A DNA stretch of 64,000 nt, from contig CAJNBY010000001.1 of NCBI GenBank assembly GCA_905221125.1, positions 161,878 to 225,877 of the forward strand, written 5' to 3'. Below are positions 48,393 to 57,397 of the stretch, one piece after another; within the stretch, counting starts at the first letter, position 1; each line of letters starts with the position of its first letter. Position numbers and translations under genes: made by a program. This DNA comes from a bacterium (lineage in GTDB: Bacteria > Bacillota > Bacilli > Lactobacillales > Streptococcaceae). The notes beneath the pieces were generated by a model that saw only the letters and a program-made list of their open reading frames with translations, ran no database searches and was not told the DNA's origin.

Positions 48393-48486
48393 AACTGGAC
48401 TCCTTTTGAAATCGTTTACATATAGTATACCCTATTTTTCTGAAAGATACAGAAACAAACTTTAGATTTTTGAGTAAAAAGCATAG

Positions 48487-48512
48487 AAAAACAGCCCCTA
48501 AGGACTGTTTGA
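48487..48512 (-). terminator. terminator of trhO
   Basis: Minus strand AAACAGTCC/GGGGCTGTTT with a TTAG loop and a T-run. Confidence 0.8.
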
Positions 48513-48514
48513 TC

Positions 48515-49501
48515 TTATACAGTAGCTACTTGATCCAAGCTTTCACCGATAGCGGTTAGGCGCTCGACAACTTCTGCTTGTGTCAATTCATTTTCTGAAA
48601 TATAGCGGTTACGTGGGTGAACACGGCATTCGTGTGAGCATCCACGAAGGTACTTGTCTTCATTTTCTTCTGATGTCAAGATACGACGGTTACAGAATGG
48701 ATTTCCACAGTTTACATAACGTTCACATGGTGTTCCATCAAACCAGTCTTTTCCTACGATAGTTGGGTTGACATGGTTAACATCAACCGCGATACGCTCG
48801 TCAAAGACGTACATTTTCCCATCCCAAAGTTCACCTTGGACTTCTGGGTCTTTACCGTAAGTCGCGATTCCTCCGTGCAATTGGCCGACATCTTTATAGC
48901 CTTCACGAACCATCCAACCTGAAAATTTCTCACAGCGAACTCCACCTGTACAGTAAACCACGACACGCTTGTCCATGAATTTTTCCTTGTTGTCACGGAC
49001 CCATTGTGGCAATTCACGGAAGTTGCGGATGTCTGGGCGGATAGCTCCACGGAAATGTCCTAGGTCGTACTCGTAATCGTTACGTGTGTCAAGGACCACT
49101 GTATCTTCGTCAAGAAGGGCTTCTTTGAACTCTTTTGGAGATAAGTAAGCACCTGTTGTTTCAAGTGGGTTGATGTCGTTGTCAAAGTCGTTGTCTTCCA
49201 AACCAAGGTGGACAATCTCTTTCTTGTAGCGAACAAACATCTTCTTGAAGGCTTGTTCACTTTCTTCATCAATCTTGAACCAGAGGTCTTCCATACCTGG
49301 GAGGCTGTGAACATAGTCCATGTATTTTTGAGTTGTTTCATAGTCACCTGAAACTGTTCCGTTAATTCCCTCGTCAGCGACTAGGATACGGCCTTTCAGG
49401 CCGATTGATTTACAGAAAGCCAAGTGGTCTGCAGCAAATTGCTCTGCATTTTCAATTGGAGTATAAAGGTAGTAAAGTAAGACACGAATATCTTTTGCCA
49501 T
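48515..49501 (-). CDS. trhO: tRNA uridine(34) hydroxylase TrhO (rhodanese family, YceA)
   Basis: 328 residues from the ATG at 49501. An N-terminal acylphosphatase-like domain, a rhodanese domain with active-site Cys in [17 protein letters not shown] near 195, and a C-terminal Cys-rich zinc region (CNRRIL, CSHECR). It uses oxygen to hydroxylate U34 of certain tRNAs. An in-frame upstream extension of 15 codons is less likely. Confidence 0.93.
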   Translation of the reverse strand: MAKDIRVLLYYLYTPIENAEQFAADHLAFCKSIGLKGRILVADEGINGTVSGDYETTQKYMDYVHSLPGMEDLWFKIDEESEQAFKKMFVRYKKEIVHLGLEDNDFDNDINPLETTGAYLSPKEFKEALLDEDTVVLDTRNDYEYDLGHFRGAIRPDIRNFRELPQWVRDNKEKFMDKRVVVYCTGGVRCEKFSGWMVREGYKDVGQLHGGIATYGKDPEVQGELWDGKMYVFDERIAVDVNHVNPTIVGKDWFDGTPCERYVNCGNPFCNRRILTSEENEDKYLRGCSHECRVHPRNRYISENELTQAEVVERLTAIGESLDQVATV

Positions 49502-49632
49502 AAGATTTGTTCTCTTTTCTATTCTTAAATTTTCAGAATTTTTCATCTAACTATACTAGTATACCTGCTTGAGAAAACGAATGCAATTTATTTGACTGGA
49601 AATTGTAGAAAGGGATTTATCCCTACATTTCG

Positions 49633-49929
49633 TCAGTAGCCATAGCGAATAGCAGATAATTCTCTTAATTTCTTTATCAGCTCGGCTTGACTTTCTAACA
49701 AAGTCAGCTTATTGTCAATCAACACACGTGAGATGTCAACGTTCATTTGGCTCAGAATAAACGGAGTAGAGGTCCCATCGTCCTTTAATCGTCTTTTATA
49801 ACTCACTAACTGATTTTTCAAAGGAGCAAGTTGAGGCGTACCCTTTATATCTTCCAATAGATGATTTATGATCGTCAGGGCTTCACAACGTCTTTCACTT
49901 CCTCCCGCGAACCATTTTAATGGTGTCAT
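49633..49929 (-). CDS. small helical protein, enterocin A immunity-like
   Basis: 98 residues from the ATG at 49929 (nine bases after AGGAGG; another ATG two codons earlier is closer, at three bases). All-helical, with LNQLVSYKRRL-like and VLIDNKLTLLESQAELIKKL segments that recall the four-helix EntA_Immun/Pnc immunity family. It follows a CPBP protease gene; both types occur as immunity genes in pneumocin loci, but no bacteriocin gene is adjacent here. Confidence 0.65.
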   Translation of the reverse strand: MTPLKWFAGGSERRCEALTIINHLLEDIKGTPQLAPLKNQLVSYKRRLKDDGTSTPFILSQMNVDISRVLIDNKLTLLESQAELIKKLRELSAIRYGY

Positions 49930-49988
49930 ACTCATTTACCTCCTGAAATATTTGAAAAGCTATCATTCCTAGCTCTCATACTAATATT

Positions 49989-50678
49989 TTACCCAAACAC
50001 CCTGTGTAAAAAAGTCAACAAAAATGGTAATGTTGCGAAAATATTATTGATCACATGCACCGCATAGGAAGGATAAATGCTCTTTGTATAGCGAGTCAAA
50101 CTAGCAAAGATGATGCCAAATGTTGCAAAGACGAAGATATCTAACAGACTAGGCAGGCTTGAAAAATGAGGAAGAGCAAATAAAATGGAAGGAAGGAGCA
50201 AATCAAGGCCAAATCTCGAATGCTTAAAAAAGGCGTGTTGCAGTAATCCTCTATAAATCAGCTCTTCCATAAGTGGAGTCAGAAAGAACAGGGTTATATA
50301 GATACCTAGCTCAGCAAAGTTGGTCCCACTATAACCGATCAATACTGCCCAACCTTCAGCAGTTGACTGAACATGTTTAGCTGCCTGAACGTTAAAAGAG
50401 ATATAGAGCACTACCACTAGTACTGTCAAAATCGAATACCAAAGCCATTTTTTTCTCGGAATGCGAAAGAGATAACCATGGCCTGTCTTAACCAGAATCC
50501 AAATCATGACTCCGCTAAATAGCAAACTCAAGATATTTTGAATCCAGACGAAATTACCAATCTGGGAAGAAAATTGCCAATAATTTTGAACAATAAGCGT
50601 CAGCTTAGCAAGTCCAAATACGAAAAATAGGTAAGAGAAGACTGCACTGATTTTGAGTAGAAGCTTATACTTTTTCAT
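49989..50678 (-). CDS. CPBP-family intramembrane metalloprotease (CAAX/Abi type)
   Basis: 229 residues, about seven membrane segments, with the three CPBP motifs: EELIYRG near 139 (EExxxR), FALPHFSS near 167 (FxxxH) and HVINNI near 213 (HxxxN). Streptococcal members often give self-immunity to bacteriocins. AAAGGAGAA precedes the start. Co-directional with the small immunity-like gene. Confidence 0.9.
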   Translation of the reverse strand: MKKYKLLLKISAVFSYLFFVFGLAKLTLIVQNYWQFSSQIGNFVWIQNILSLLFSGVMIWILVKTGHGYLFRIPRKKWLWYSILTVLVVVLYISFNVQAAKHVQSTAEGWAVLIGYSGTNFAELGIYITLFFLTPLMEELIYRGLLQHAFFKHSRFGLDLLLPSILFALPHFSSLPSLLDIFVFATFGIIFASLTRYTKSIYPSYAVHVINNIFATLPFLLTFLHRVFG

Positions 50679-50823
50679 GTGAATTCTCCTTTGTAAACTC
50701 GAGACATCTCTAATATAAGCTATATTTTCCTAAATCCTTACTCCAAATCCAAAATGGTACTTGAGATTTCCTGAATGGTTAAATAGTGATAAAAAAACAT
50801 GGATATCTATGATCTCTCGTTTC

Positions 50824-50869
50824 AAAAAATCACTGCCTCCCCCAGACCAACCTGAGGAAAACAGTGATT
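50824..50869 (-). terminator. terminator of the ngt transporter operon
   Basis: Minus strand AATCACTG/CAGTGATT, with inner CCTCAGG/CTGGGGGAGG pairing, followed by TTTTTT. Confidence 0.87.
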
Positions 50870-50912
50870 CAGTTTTTAGGAGTTAGGAATGAATACACGA
50901 AATCAATTGATC

Positions 50913-52394
50913 TTATGATTTTTTGTTTTTCAAGAATTCATCGTATTGTTTTTGCATTTCGTTCAATACTTTTTCGTAAGCACCTTCAGATTTCAATTTT
51001 TCCATCAATTCTGGAATAGCTTTGTCTGGGTCTACAGTACCAGTGTTAATAGCTGTATCGAATTGTTGCATTGTGTTAGAGATAGCTGAGATTTCAGATT
51101 TCACATTGTCAGTGTTAAAGATGAATCCAAGTGCTGGAGATTCTTTAGCTTCAGCCAATTGTTTCTTAGAATCTTCGATTTGTTGGTCTGTAACGTTTTC
51201 GTTGATGTAAAGGATCCAGTTGTTACCAGTGTTCCATCCACCCATGTGAGTGTTTCCTTTGTAGCCATCAAGGACACGAACACGGTTTTCTTTACCTTCA
51301 ATTTTTTCCCAGTTCTTGCCTTCTGGACCGTATACAAGACCATTCAAGAGTTCTGGGTTAGTGTTCAAGAGGTTCAACACTTCCATTGATTTTTCTTTGT
51401 TCTTAGAGTTGTTTGAGATGACAAAGTTAGCAACTTGTGTTGTTTGGTTTTTCTTGATGAAGTTAGTGATTGGTTTGATTTGGATATCTTTATTCGCAAC
51501 ACGTGAAAGCAAGCTGTTACCGTAGTCAGCTGGTCCTACCGTTTCTTCACGAACGAACCAAGTATCTTGTTGAAGGTCAAATGAAGTATCGCTTGTTGCT
51601 ACGTCTTTTGGAATGTATCCAGCTTCATAGAATTTGTGAAGAGTCTTCAAGTGTTCTTTGAAACGAGGTACTTCGTAACGGTTTACAATCTTAGTAGTGT
51701 CCCCTTCAAGGTCGATAACGAATGGAAGTCCATTTGGAACTGGGTAGTCAAAGTTATCAGATGGGATGAAGTTCTTAGTAACCGCAAATGGCACTACATC
51801 TGGAGCTTTTTCTTTGATTTGTTTCAAGACTGGTTCAAGTGTTTCATATGAAGTGACACCTGAAATATCGATACCGTATTTAGCAAGAAGAGTTCCGTTG
51901 AAGGCGAAGTTTTGAGATGATGCAACGTTGGCTGCAACTGGAACTGCGTAAATTTTACCGTTAATGCTGTTACCTTTGATGTAAGCTGGGTCAAGTGCTT
52001 TATAAAGCTCTGCCCCTTCTTTCTTATACAAGTCAGTCAAGTCAGCATAGGCACCTTTTTGAGCATTTACAACATAGTTAGATGCAAAGGCGATATCGTA
52101 GTTTTCACCAGATGATGTGATAACTGACATTTTCTTATCATAGTCACCCCATCCAAGATATTGGATATCCAATTTAGCACCAACTTTTTCACCGATGATT
52201 TTGTTGGCATTTTCTAGCAATTCATCCAAGTTATCTGGTTTGTCCCCGATTTGGTACATTTTGATAACAGTTTTTTCACCTGAAGCTGAGTCAGCAGCTT
52301 TTTTGTTACCTGAAAGGTTTCCACAAGCAGCGAGACCAGCAGCCAAAGCGACTACGCTAGCAGATGCAAAAGCATATTTTTTCCAGTTTTTCAT
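50913..52394 (-). CDS. ngtS: N-glycan ABC transporter substrate-binding lipoprotein NgtS
   Basis: 493 residues from the ATG at 52394 (AAGGAG upstream). Lipoprotein signal with lipobox GLAAC, then a large family-1 solute-binding domain with a DUF3502-type C-terminal part. Length, neighbours and order (permease, permease, binding protein) match the pneumococcal NgtS-P1-P2 importer of N-glycans. In homologous systems it captures glycan released by cell-surface EndoD-type enzymes. The assignment rests on recalled similarity and adjacency to intracellular mannosidase genes. Confidence 0.85.
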   Translation of the reverse strand: MKNWKKYAFASASVVALAAGLAACGNLSGNKKAADSASGEKTVIKMYQIGDKPDNLDELLENANKIIGEKVGAKLDIQYLGWGDYDKKMSVITSSGENYDIAFASNYVVNAQKGAYADLTDLYKKEGAELYKALDPAYIKGNSINGKIYAVPVAANVASSQNFAFNGTLLAKYGIDISGVTSYETLEPVLKQIKEKAPDVVPFAVTKNFIPSDNFDYPVPNGLPFVIDLEGDTTKIVNRYEVPRFKEHLKTLHKFYEAGYIPKDVATSDTSFDLQQDTWFVREETVGPADYGNSLLSRVANKDIQIKPITNFIKKNQTTQVANFVISNNSKNKEKSMEVLNLLNTNPELLNGLVYGPEGKNWEKIEGKENRVRVLDGYKGNTHMGGWNTGNNWILYINENVTDQQIEDSKKQLAEAKESPALGFIFNTDNVKSEISAISNTMQQFDTAINTGTVDPDKAIPELMEKLKSEGAYEKVLNEMQKQYDEFLKNKKS

Positions 52395-52496
52395 GACAAA
52401 AACTCCTTTTTTTATTTTTAAACTTATAAACAATGTAATGATTTTAACTTCACACAAGGGAAGTTTGGAAATGAGAAATGTTCTTCTCAATAAGCA

Positions 52497-53420
52497 CTAT
52501 TCTTTCACACCACCGATAGTCAAACCTTTTACAAAGTAGCGTTGGAAGAATGGATATAGAATCGCGATTGGAAGGGTTGCAACTACAACCATAGCCATAC
52601 GACCTGTTTCTTTTGGAAGAGCAACTCCCAGTTGACCAGATAGGCCGACTGCTTTGGCGATGTAGTCCATATTTTGTTGGATTTGCATGAGCAAATATTG
52701 CAATGGATACAAGTTGTCACTCTTGATGTAAAGAAGGGCGTTGAACCAGTCATTCCAGAAACCTAGAGCTGTCAAAAGCGTAATGGTTGCGATACCTGGT
52801 AGTGACAATGGCAAACAGATTTGGAAGAAGATCCGGGCTTCACTGGCACCATCGATACGAGCGGATTCAAGAATGGCTTCTGGGATAGTCTTCTTGAAGA
52901 AGGAACGCATCAAGATGATGTTGAATGGTGAGAGAAGCATTGGAACAATCAAGGCCCAAACTGTATCACCAAGTTGAAGTAAACGAGTGACCACGATATA
53001 GCCCGGTACCAAACCAGCGTTGAACAACATACTAAGAAGGGCAAAAATCGTAAAGAATCTGCGATACTTAAAGGTTGTCCGCGAGATGGCGTAGGCATAG
53101 GTTGTTGTGATAAAAACGTTTGTGATAGTCCCCACCACTGTTACAAAGACTGAGATGAAGAGAGCTTGTAGGATTTTATCCTTAAACTGTGCCAAGAACT
53201 CAAAACCGTCTAAGCCAAATTGAGATGGGAAGAAGCTATATCCATTTTGGAGGATACTCTTTTCATCTGTCACCGAAATAACGATAACGAATACAAAGGG
53301 TAGGATACAAGAGAGGGCGATCAAACCAGAAATAATACTGAAGAAGATATCTGCTTTCTTACTGAAGGAGTGAATGCCGACATTATCAATTTTTTCTTTT
53401 TTAATTTTCTTTTCTGCCAT
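52497..53420 (-). CDS. ngtP2: N-glycan ABC transporter permease NgtP2
   Basis: 307 residues from the ATG at 53420 (AGGAGG upstream). A MalG/LplC-like permease with six membrane segments and the EAA loop ILESARIDGASEARIFFQICLP near 200. Second permease of the importer, 13 bp after ngtP1. Confidence 0.87.
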   Translation of the reverse strand: MAEKKIKKEKIDNVGIHSFSKKADIFFSIISGLIALSCILPFVFVIVISVTDEKSILQNGYSFFPSQFGLDGFEFLAQFKDKILQALFISVFVTVVGTITNVFITTTYAYAISRTTFKYRRFFTIFALLSMLFNAGLVPGYIVVTRLLQLGDTVWALIVPMLLSPFNIILMRSFFKKTIPEAILESARIDGASEARIFFQICLPLSLPGIATITLLTALGFWNDWFNALLYIKSDNLYPLQYLLMQIQQNMDYIAKAVGLSGQLGVALPKETGRMAMVVVATLPIAILYPFFQRYFVKGLTIGGVKE

Positions 53421-53433
53421 ATTCTCCTCCTTT

Positions 53434-54363
53434 CTAGAACAAGGCTGAGTTTGGATCAACTCGTCTTGCAAGTAAGTTTGATAGGATAACCAGAATCAAG
53501 CCGACAACTGATTGATAGAGACCTGCCGCTGAAGCCATCCCGATATCCGCTGTCTGAGTCAAACCGTTATAAACATATACGTCCAAGACGTTGGTTACGT
53601 TGTAAAGCTGGCCAGCATTGTGGGGGATTTGGTAGAAAAGACCAAAGTCTGCACGGAAGATATTTCCGACTGCAAGAATGGTCAATACGGTTACCAATGG
53701 TGTCAACTGCGGAATAGTTACATTGCGAATTCGTTGCCATTTGCTGGCCCCGTCCACTGTTGCTGCTTCATAGTAGGTTGGATCAATTCCCATGATTGTC
53801 GCATAGTACATGACACTGCTATATCCAAAGCCTTTCCAAATACCTAGGAAAAGTAGGAGATATGGCCAGATACCCAAGTCAGCGTAGAAATTGACTTCCT
53901 TCATTCCGATAGATTCTAGGAAATGGTTGAACACCCCTTTATCAATGTTTAGGAAGGCATCTGTAAAGAAACTGATGATAACCCAAGACAAGAAGTAAGG
54001 GAACAACATAGAAGTTTGGAAGATCTTAACCATTCTCTTAGAACGGAGTTCACTGAGGATGATGGCAATCCCTACAGATACAATCAAACCGATAAAGATA
54101 AAGCCAAGATTGTAGAGGACAGTATTTCGTGTGATAATAAAGGCGTCTTTTGAACTAAACAAGAATCTGAAGTTATCTAGTCCGACCCATTTACTATTCA
54201 TGATACTATCTATGAATCCATTACTGGTCATGTGGTAGTCTTTAAAGGCAACCACGTTCCCAAATACTGGAATGTAGAAGAATAGAATCAACCAGAGTGC
54301 CCCTGGTAAAACCATCAAGAGAAAGATCCAGTTGTCTCTCAAGGTTTTTGAAAACTTATTCAT
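53434..54363 (-). CDS. ngtP1: N-glycan ABC transporter permease NgtP1
   Basis: 309 residues. An LplB/MalF-like permease with six membrane segments and the EAA loop YYEAATVDGASKWQRIRNVTIP near 200. No ATPase gene is in the cluster; homologous carbohydrate importers in streptococci use the shared ATPase MsmK. First gene of the transporter operon, behind a cre-containing promoter. Confidence 0.87.
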   Translation of the reverse strand: MNKFSKTLRDNWIFLLMVLPGALWLILFFYIPVFGNVVAFKDYHMTSNGFIDSIMNSKWVGLDNFRFLFSSKDAFIITRNTVLYNLGFIFIGLIVSVGIAIILSELRSKRMVKIFQTSMLFPYFLSWVIISFFTDAFLNIDKGVFNHFLESIGMKEVNFYADLGIWPYLLLFLGIWKGFGYSSVMYYATIMGIDPTYYEAATVDGASKWQRIRNVTIPQLTPLVTVLTILAVGNIFRADFGLFYQIPHNAGQLYNVTNVLDVYVYNGLTQTADIGMASAAGLYQSVVGLILVILSNLLARRVDPNSALF

Positions 54364-54415
54364 AATTTCCTCCCTTTTAATTTGATATCCATCTAAAAAT
54401 TCCTTTTTAGACTTT

Positions 54416-54463
54416 TGATAACGATTACATTATTAGTATACTCCTATTTGCAGGTTAGGTTAA
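54416..54463 (-). promoter_or_regulatory. ngt operon promoter with overlapping cre site
   Basis: Minus strand: TTAACC (54458-54463), a 17-bp spacer, TATACT (54435-54440), then TGTAATCGTTATCA at 54416-54429, which matches the cre consensus TGNAANCGNWNNCA at every position. It lies just after the -10, where CcpA would block transcription. Confidence 0.78.
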
Positions 54464-54476
54464 ACTACTAATTATA

Positions 54477-54509
54477 GAAAAAACTCCACAAATTATTTTA
54501 TGTGGAGTA
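54477..54509 (-). terminator. terminator of the GH20 gene, before the ngt promoter
   Basis: An 8-bp perfect stem ACTCCACA/TGTGGAGT with a 10-nt AT-rich loop; minus strand tail TTTTTTC. Confidence 0.88.
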
Positions 54510-54570
54510 CTTTTTTAAGAAAGGGATGTTTCACGAGAAACACTCTGAACAAGGGACACTGTTCTTGTTT

Positions 54571-56451
54571 TTAGGTCGTGTAAATGGTTGAAGCTGTCGC
54601 AATAGTATGCCATTGGTTGGCTGTTGTTGCTGCGAAGTCTTTGTCTGCGTAGAAATCAGTAAATGGTAAGATTTCTACTTCTAGCTCGTCGATGCGGTCA
54701 AGTTGACCTGCCAGATAAGCCTCGATGCGACTTTCTGCTCGCTTGATGCGTTGCAAGAGTCCTCCCATACGGATATCAACTGTATCCAAGCCAAAGACCT
54801 TGTTTTCCTTCAACCATTGGTGGCTAAAAAGGGTATGGAAGTGTTCGATTTGGCTTCTGAGTTTTGGTAATTCTTGTCTGGCGATTTCTTGCAGACTCTC
54901 TTTATCACCTTCTTGATAGGCTTTACGAATACGCCGTCCCACATCGACTTTGCTACTTAAAATAGCATTCAACTGGGCCTGAGTTCCAAAGAGGTAAGCA
55001 TACTTTCCTGCTTTTTCTTTAATCTCAGCAAGCGTCTCAGCTGCCTGAGCGAAGTGTGGTTTGTCCTGTTCAGGTGTCATGTGCTGGTCAAGGATAGGGC
55101 AGAGAACATCCTGATAAAAGACATAGCGGTTAGGATTGATACCACTGAGATTGTCCGGCAAGTCTGGCAAGAGGTTGGCTAGGTCAATCTGCATGAAATC
55201 CTCAACTGATAGACCTGTATTAGTCTGGAAATGAGCAGACAAACGGTCTAGGTCATTGCGGTAGCTGAGTTCTGCCCAGATTTGCAAGCTTGGTAGGATA
55301 GAAAACTGGGCAGTTTCCCCACCATTATCCCCCCAACCCGTCACGATAACTTCTTTGATGTCATTGGCACGGCAGGCTTTGTTGGCCTCAAGAGCGATGA
55401 GACGGCTGAAATGGTTGTTAGGTGTGAAACCAATCCACTTCCAAGCTCCACCTGCAAAGGCAAGGTCATGGCTAATCTTGTGATGGTTGCGGAAATTGCG
55501 GTTGTATTTTTCCTCACTATCCTGATAATAGTCCCAATAAACCAAGGTTACACGGTCTTTGAGACGGTCTAGGTAGACACGAGTTTCCTCTGGGATTTCA
55601 ACATCACGATCGTACTGGCCATCCTCTGACATAAGTTTGAAGAACATATCGCTCCACATCTGGCAGTGGAAACCATATTTGTCAGCAATATCCAGCACGC
55701 GCTCCAAGTGTTGGCACATGAGGAGACTACGATCCACAACACCGTTCAGAATCAAGTAGCGTCCCAAACCAACCAAGTGGGCTTCGTCCATCCCGATATT
55801 GACCTTGCGAGTCTTCAGTTTAGACAGGGTGGCAAACATGCCATCAATCAGGTCATAAACCTTTTCTTCGCCAATAAGAAGAATATCCTCTACATCACGG
55901 AGCTCCTGCACTTCTTTGACACCCCATTTGACGAAGGCTGACAAGTGGGCCAGAGTCTGAATGCAGGGCACAAAGGTCATGTCAAACTGTTGGGCATAGG
56001 CTTCGATTTCCTGCAATTCCTCTGCTGAATAAGCTCCACGGAAATAGCCAAAATAAGGTTGCCCCTCAATCTGGTAGGTGTCTTCCATGTAGAGCTCAAA
56101 GGTTGAGTAGCCCATGAGAGCCAAGACCTCAATCATCTGCTTGGCTGATGCGACATTGAGCACGGCATTGCGCGAACAGTCCGCCATGTAGGCCAAATCT
56201 TCATAAGCTGCCTGCTCTTCAATCTCGACCTGATCCCCTTCTGTTAAAACTGTTGCGAGCACAGACAAGGCACGGTAGAGTTGGTGAGGTTTGTCATAAG
56301 TTAGTTGATATTGTCCACTTTCACCCTTAATAGAGATAGAGGCTTGATCAGACTGAGCAACTGCCACTTCCACATCTGGTAAAGAGATATGCTTTGTCAG
56401 CAAGTCGATAGCCTGCGTTTGTTTGGGACTAAGTCCTGTAAATCTTACCAT
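54571..56451 (-). CDS. intracellular GH20 exo-beta-N-acetylhexosaminidase
   Basis: 626 residues, no signal peptide. The GH20 catalytic Asp-Glu pair is in [11 protein letters not shown] (D222, E223). It removes terminal GlcNAc or GalNAc by substrate-assisted catalysis. It resembles the second pneumococcal hexosaminidase GH20C, which is cytoplasmic and acts on imported host glycan fragments. Its ATG lies inside the end of the ROK gene (7-bp overlap), with GGAGG just upstream, so translation is coupled. Confidence 0.9.
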   Translation of the reverse strand: MVRFTGLSPKQTQAIDLLTKHISLPDVEVAVAQSDQASISIKGESGQYQLTYDKPHQLYRALSVLATVLTEGDQVEIEEQAAYEDLAYMADCSRNAVLNVASAKQMIEVLALMGYSTFELYMEDTYQIEGQPYFGYFRGAYSAEELQEIEAYAQQFDMTFVPCIQTLAHLSAFVKWGVKEVQELRDVEDILLIGEEKVYDLIDGMFATLSKLKTRKVNIGMDEAHLVGLGRYLILNGVVDRSLLMCQHLERVLDIADKYGFHCQMWSDMFFKLMSEDGQYDRDVEIPEETRVYLDRLKDRVTLVYWDYYQDSEEKYNRNFRNHHKISHDLAFAGGAWKWIGFTPNNHFSRLIALEANKACRANDIKEVIVTGWGDNGGETAQFSILPSLQIWAELSYRNDLDRLSAHFQTNTGLSVEDFMQIDLANLLPDLPDNLSGINPNRYVFYQDVLCPILDQHMTPEQDKPHFAQAAETLAEIKEKAGKYAYLFGTQAQLNAILSSKVDVGRRIRKAYQEGDKESLQEIARQELPKLRSQIEHFHTLFSHQWLKENKVFGLDTVDIRMGGLLQRIKRAESRIEAYLAGQLDRIDELEVEILPFTDFYADKDFAATTANQWHTIATASTIYTT

Positions 56452-57326
56452 TGGTTTTCCTCCTGTAGCCAGTTGACAAGGGCACCGTAGAGATTGGCAT
56501 CTGCATGATAGGTGCAGGCTTGGATAACAGGTGCGACCGTGTATTCTTCGTAGGTCTCGACAAAGTCATCGACAGCTTTTTTGACGCCTTGAATGAAGTC
56601 TGGATTTTGACTGATAGAGCCTCCCAGACTGATGACATCTGGATCGATGAGATACTGGATATTAAGCAAACCTTGCGCCAGATTGCGGTTCATGCGCTCA
56701 ATAGCTTCTTGGCAAAGGATATTGCCAGCTGCAGCCTCTTGGTAAATCTTGCGACCGTCCCAGTCAGTCTGTCCAGATTTTTCAATCACGTATCGCACCA
56801 TATTTCCAGTTGATGCTAGTTGCGACCAGTTATTGAGTTTTTCAGCAGGAGCAAGGGTTGTCATGTAGCCAAATTCTCCCCCCAAGCCGTGGCGACCTCG
56901 GTGAAGTCTACCATTGATAATCATGGCTCCACCAATCCCTGTCCCAATCACGATACAGGCTGCATTTTCAAGTTCTGGCTGAGCTAGTAATTCACTGAGC
57001 CCAACGCAGTTGGCATCATTCTCTAGATGGATAGGCAGCTGATGATGGGCAAGGGCTTCATACCAAGAAAAGCCGTGGATGTAGGGCACCGCACTGAAGC
57101 CATCAATCACACCTGTTTCTTGATTGACCGCACCTGGAACGCTCATAGCAATCCCGCTGTAATCCTGTTCTGACAAGCGCTGGTCTAACCAAGCTAGTAA
57201 ATCTTCCAAACTTTCTGGCGTTGGAATGCTTGTCTTATCCAGTATTTTCCCATCAGGAGTCAGACTGGCAAACTTAATCCCAGTCCCTCCGATATCAATC
57301 GTTGCAATGGTCATTGTTTTTACCAT
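56445..57326 (-). CDS. ROK-family sugar kinase
   Basis: 293 residues. Phosphate-1 motif [11 protein letters not shown] near 10, LENDANC near 105 and the ATP-site [10 protein letters not shown] near 127. The usual ROK zinc motif CxCGxxGCxE is absent, as in some mannose/GlcNAc-type kinases. It would phosphorylate a monosaccharide freed from the glycan, probably mannose or GlcNAc. The start is either 57326 or 57314; neither has a normal adjacent Shine-Dalgarno, see the hairpin entry. Confidence 0.88.
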   Translation of the reverse strand: MVKTMTIATIDIGGTGIKFASLTPDGKILDKTSIPTPESLEDLLAWLDQRLSEQDYSGIAMSVPGAVNQETGVIDGFSAVPYIHGFSWYEALAHHQLPIHLENDANCVGLSELLAQPELENAACIVIGTGIGGAMIINGRLHRGRHGLGGEFGYMTTLAPAEKLNNWSQLASTGNMVRYVIEKSGQTDWDGRKIYQEAAAGNILCQEAIERMNRNLAQGLLNIQYLIDPDVISLGGSISQNPDFIQGVKKAVDDFVETYEEYTVAPVIQACTYHADANLYGALVNWLQEENQW

Positions 57327-57375
57327 AAAAAGGGGCGAATCAGCAGTTAGTTCTTACTTTTTCGCCCCTCCTTTC
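57327..57375 (-). terminator. 9-bp hairpin with T-run directly at the ROK start codon
   Basis: Perfect arms AGGGGCGAA (minus strand, 57361-57369) and TTCGCCCCT (57331-57339), followed by TTTT and then the ATG at 57326. It looks like a rho-independent terminator between the GH38 and ROK genes. A strong Shine-Dalgarno, AAAGGAGG (57367-57374), sits at the left base of the stem, so folding would bring it close to the ATG. Confidence 0.8.
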
Positions 57376-57397
57376 TTTTTATGATTACTTTTTGAAA

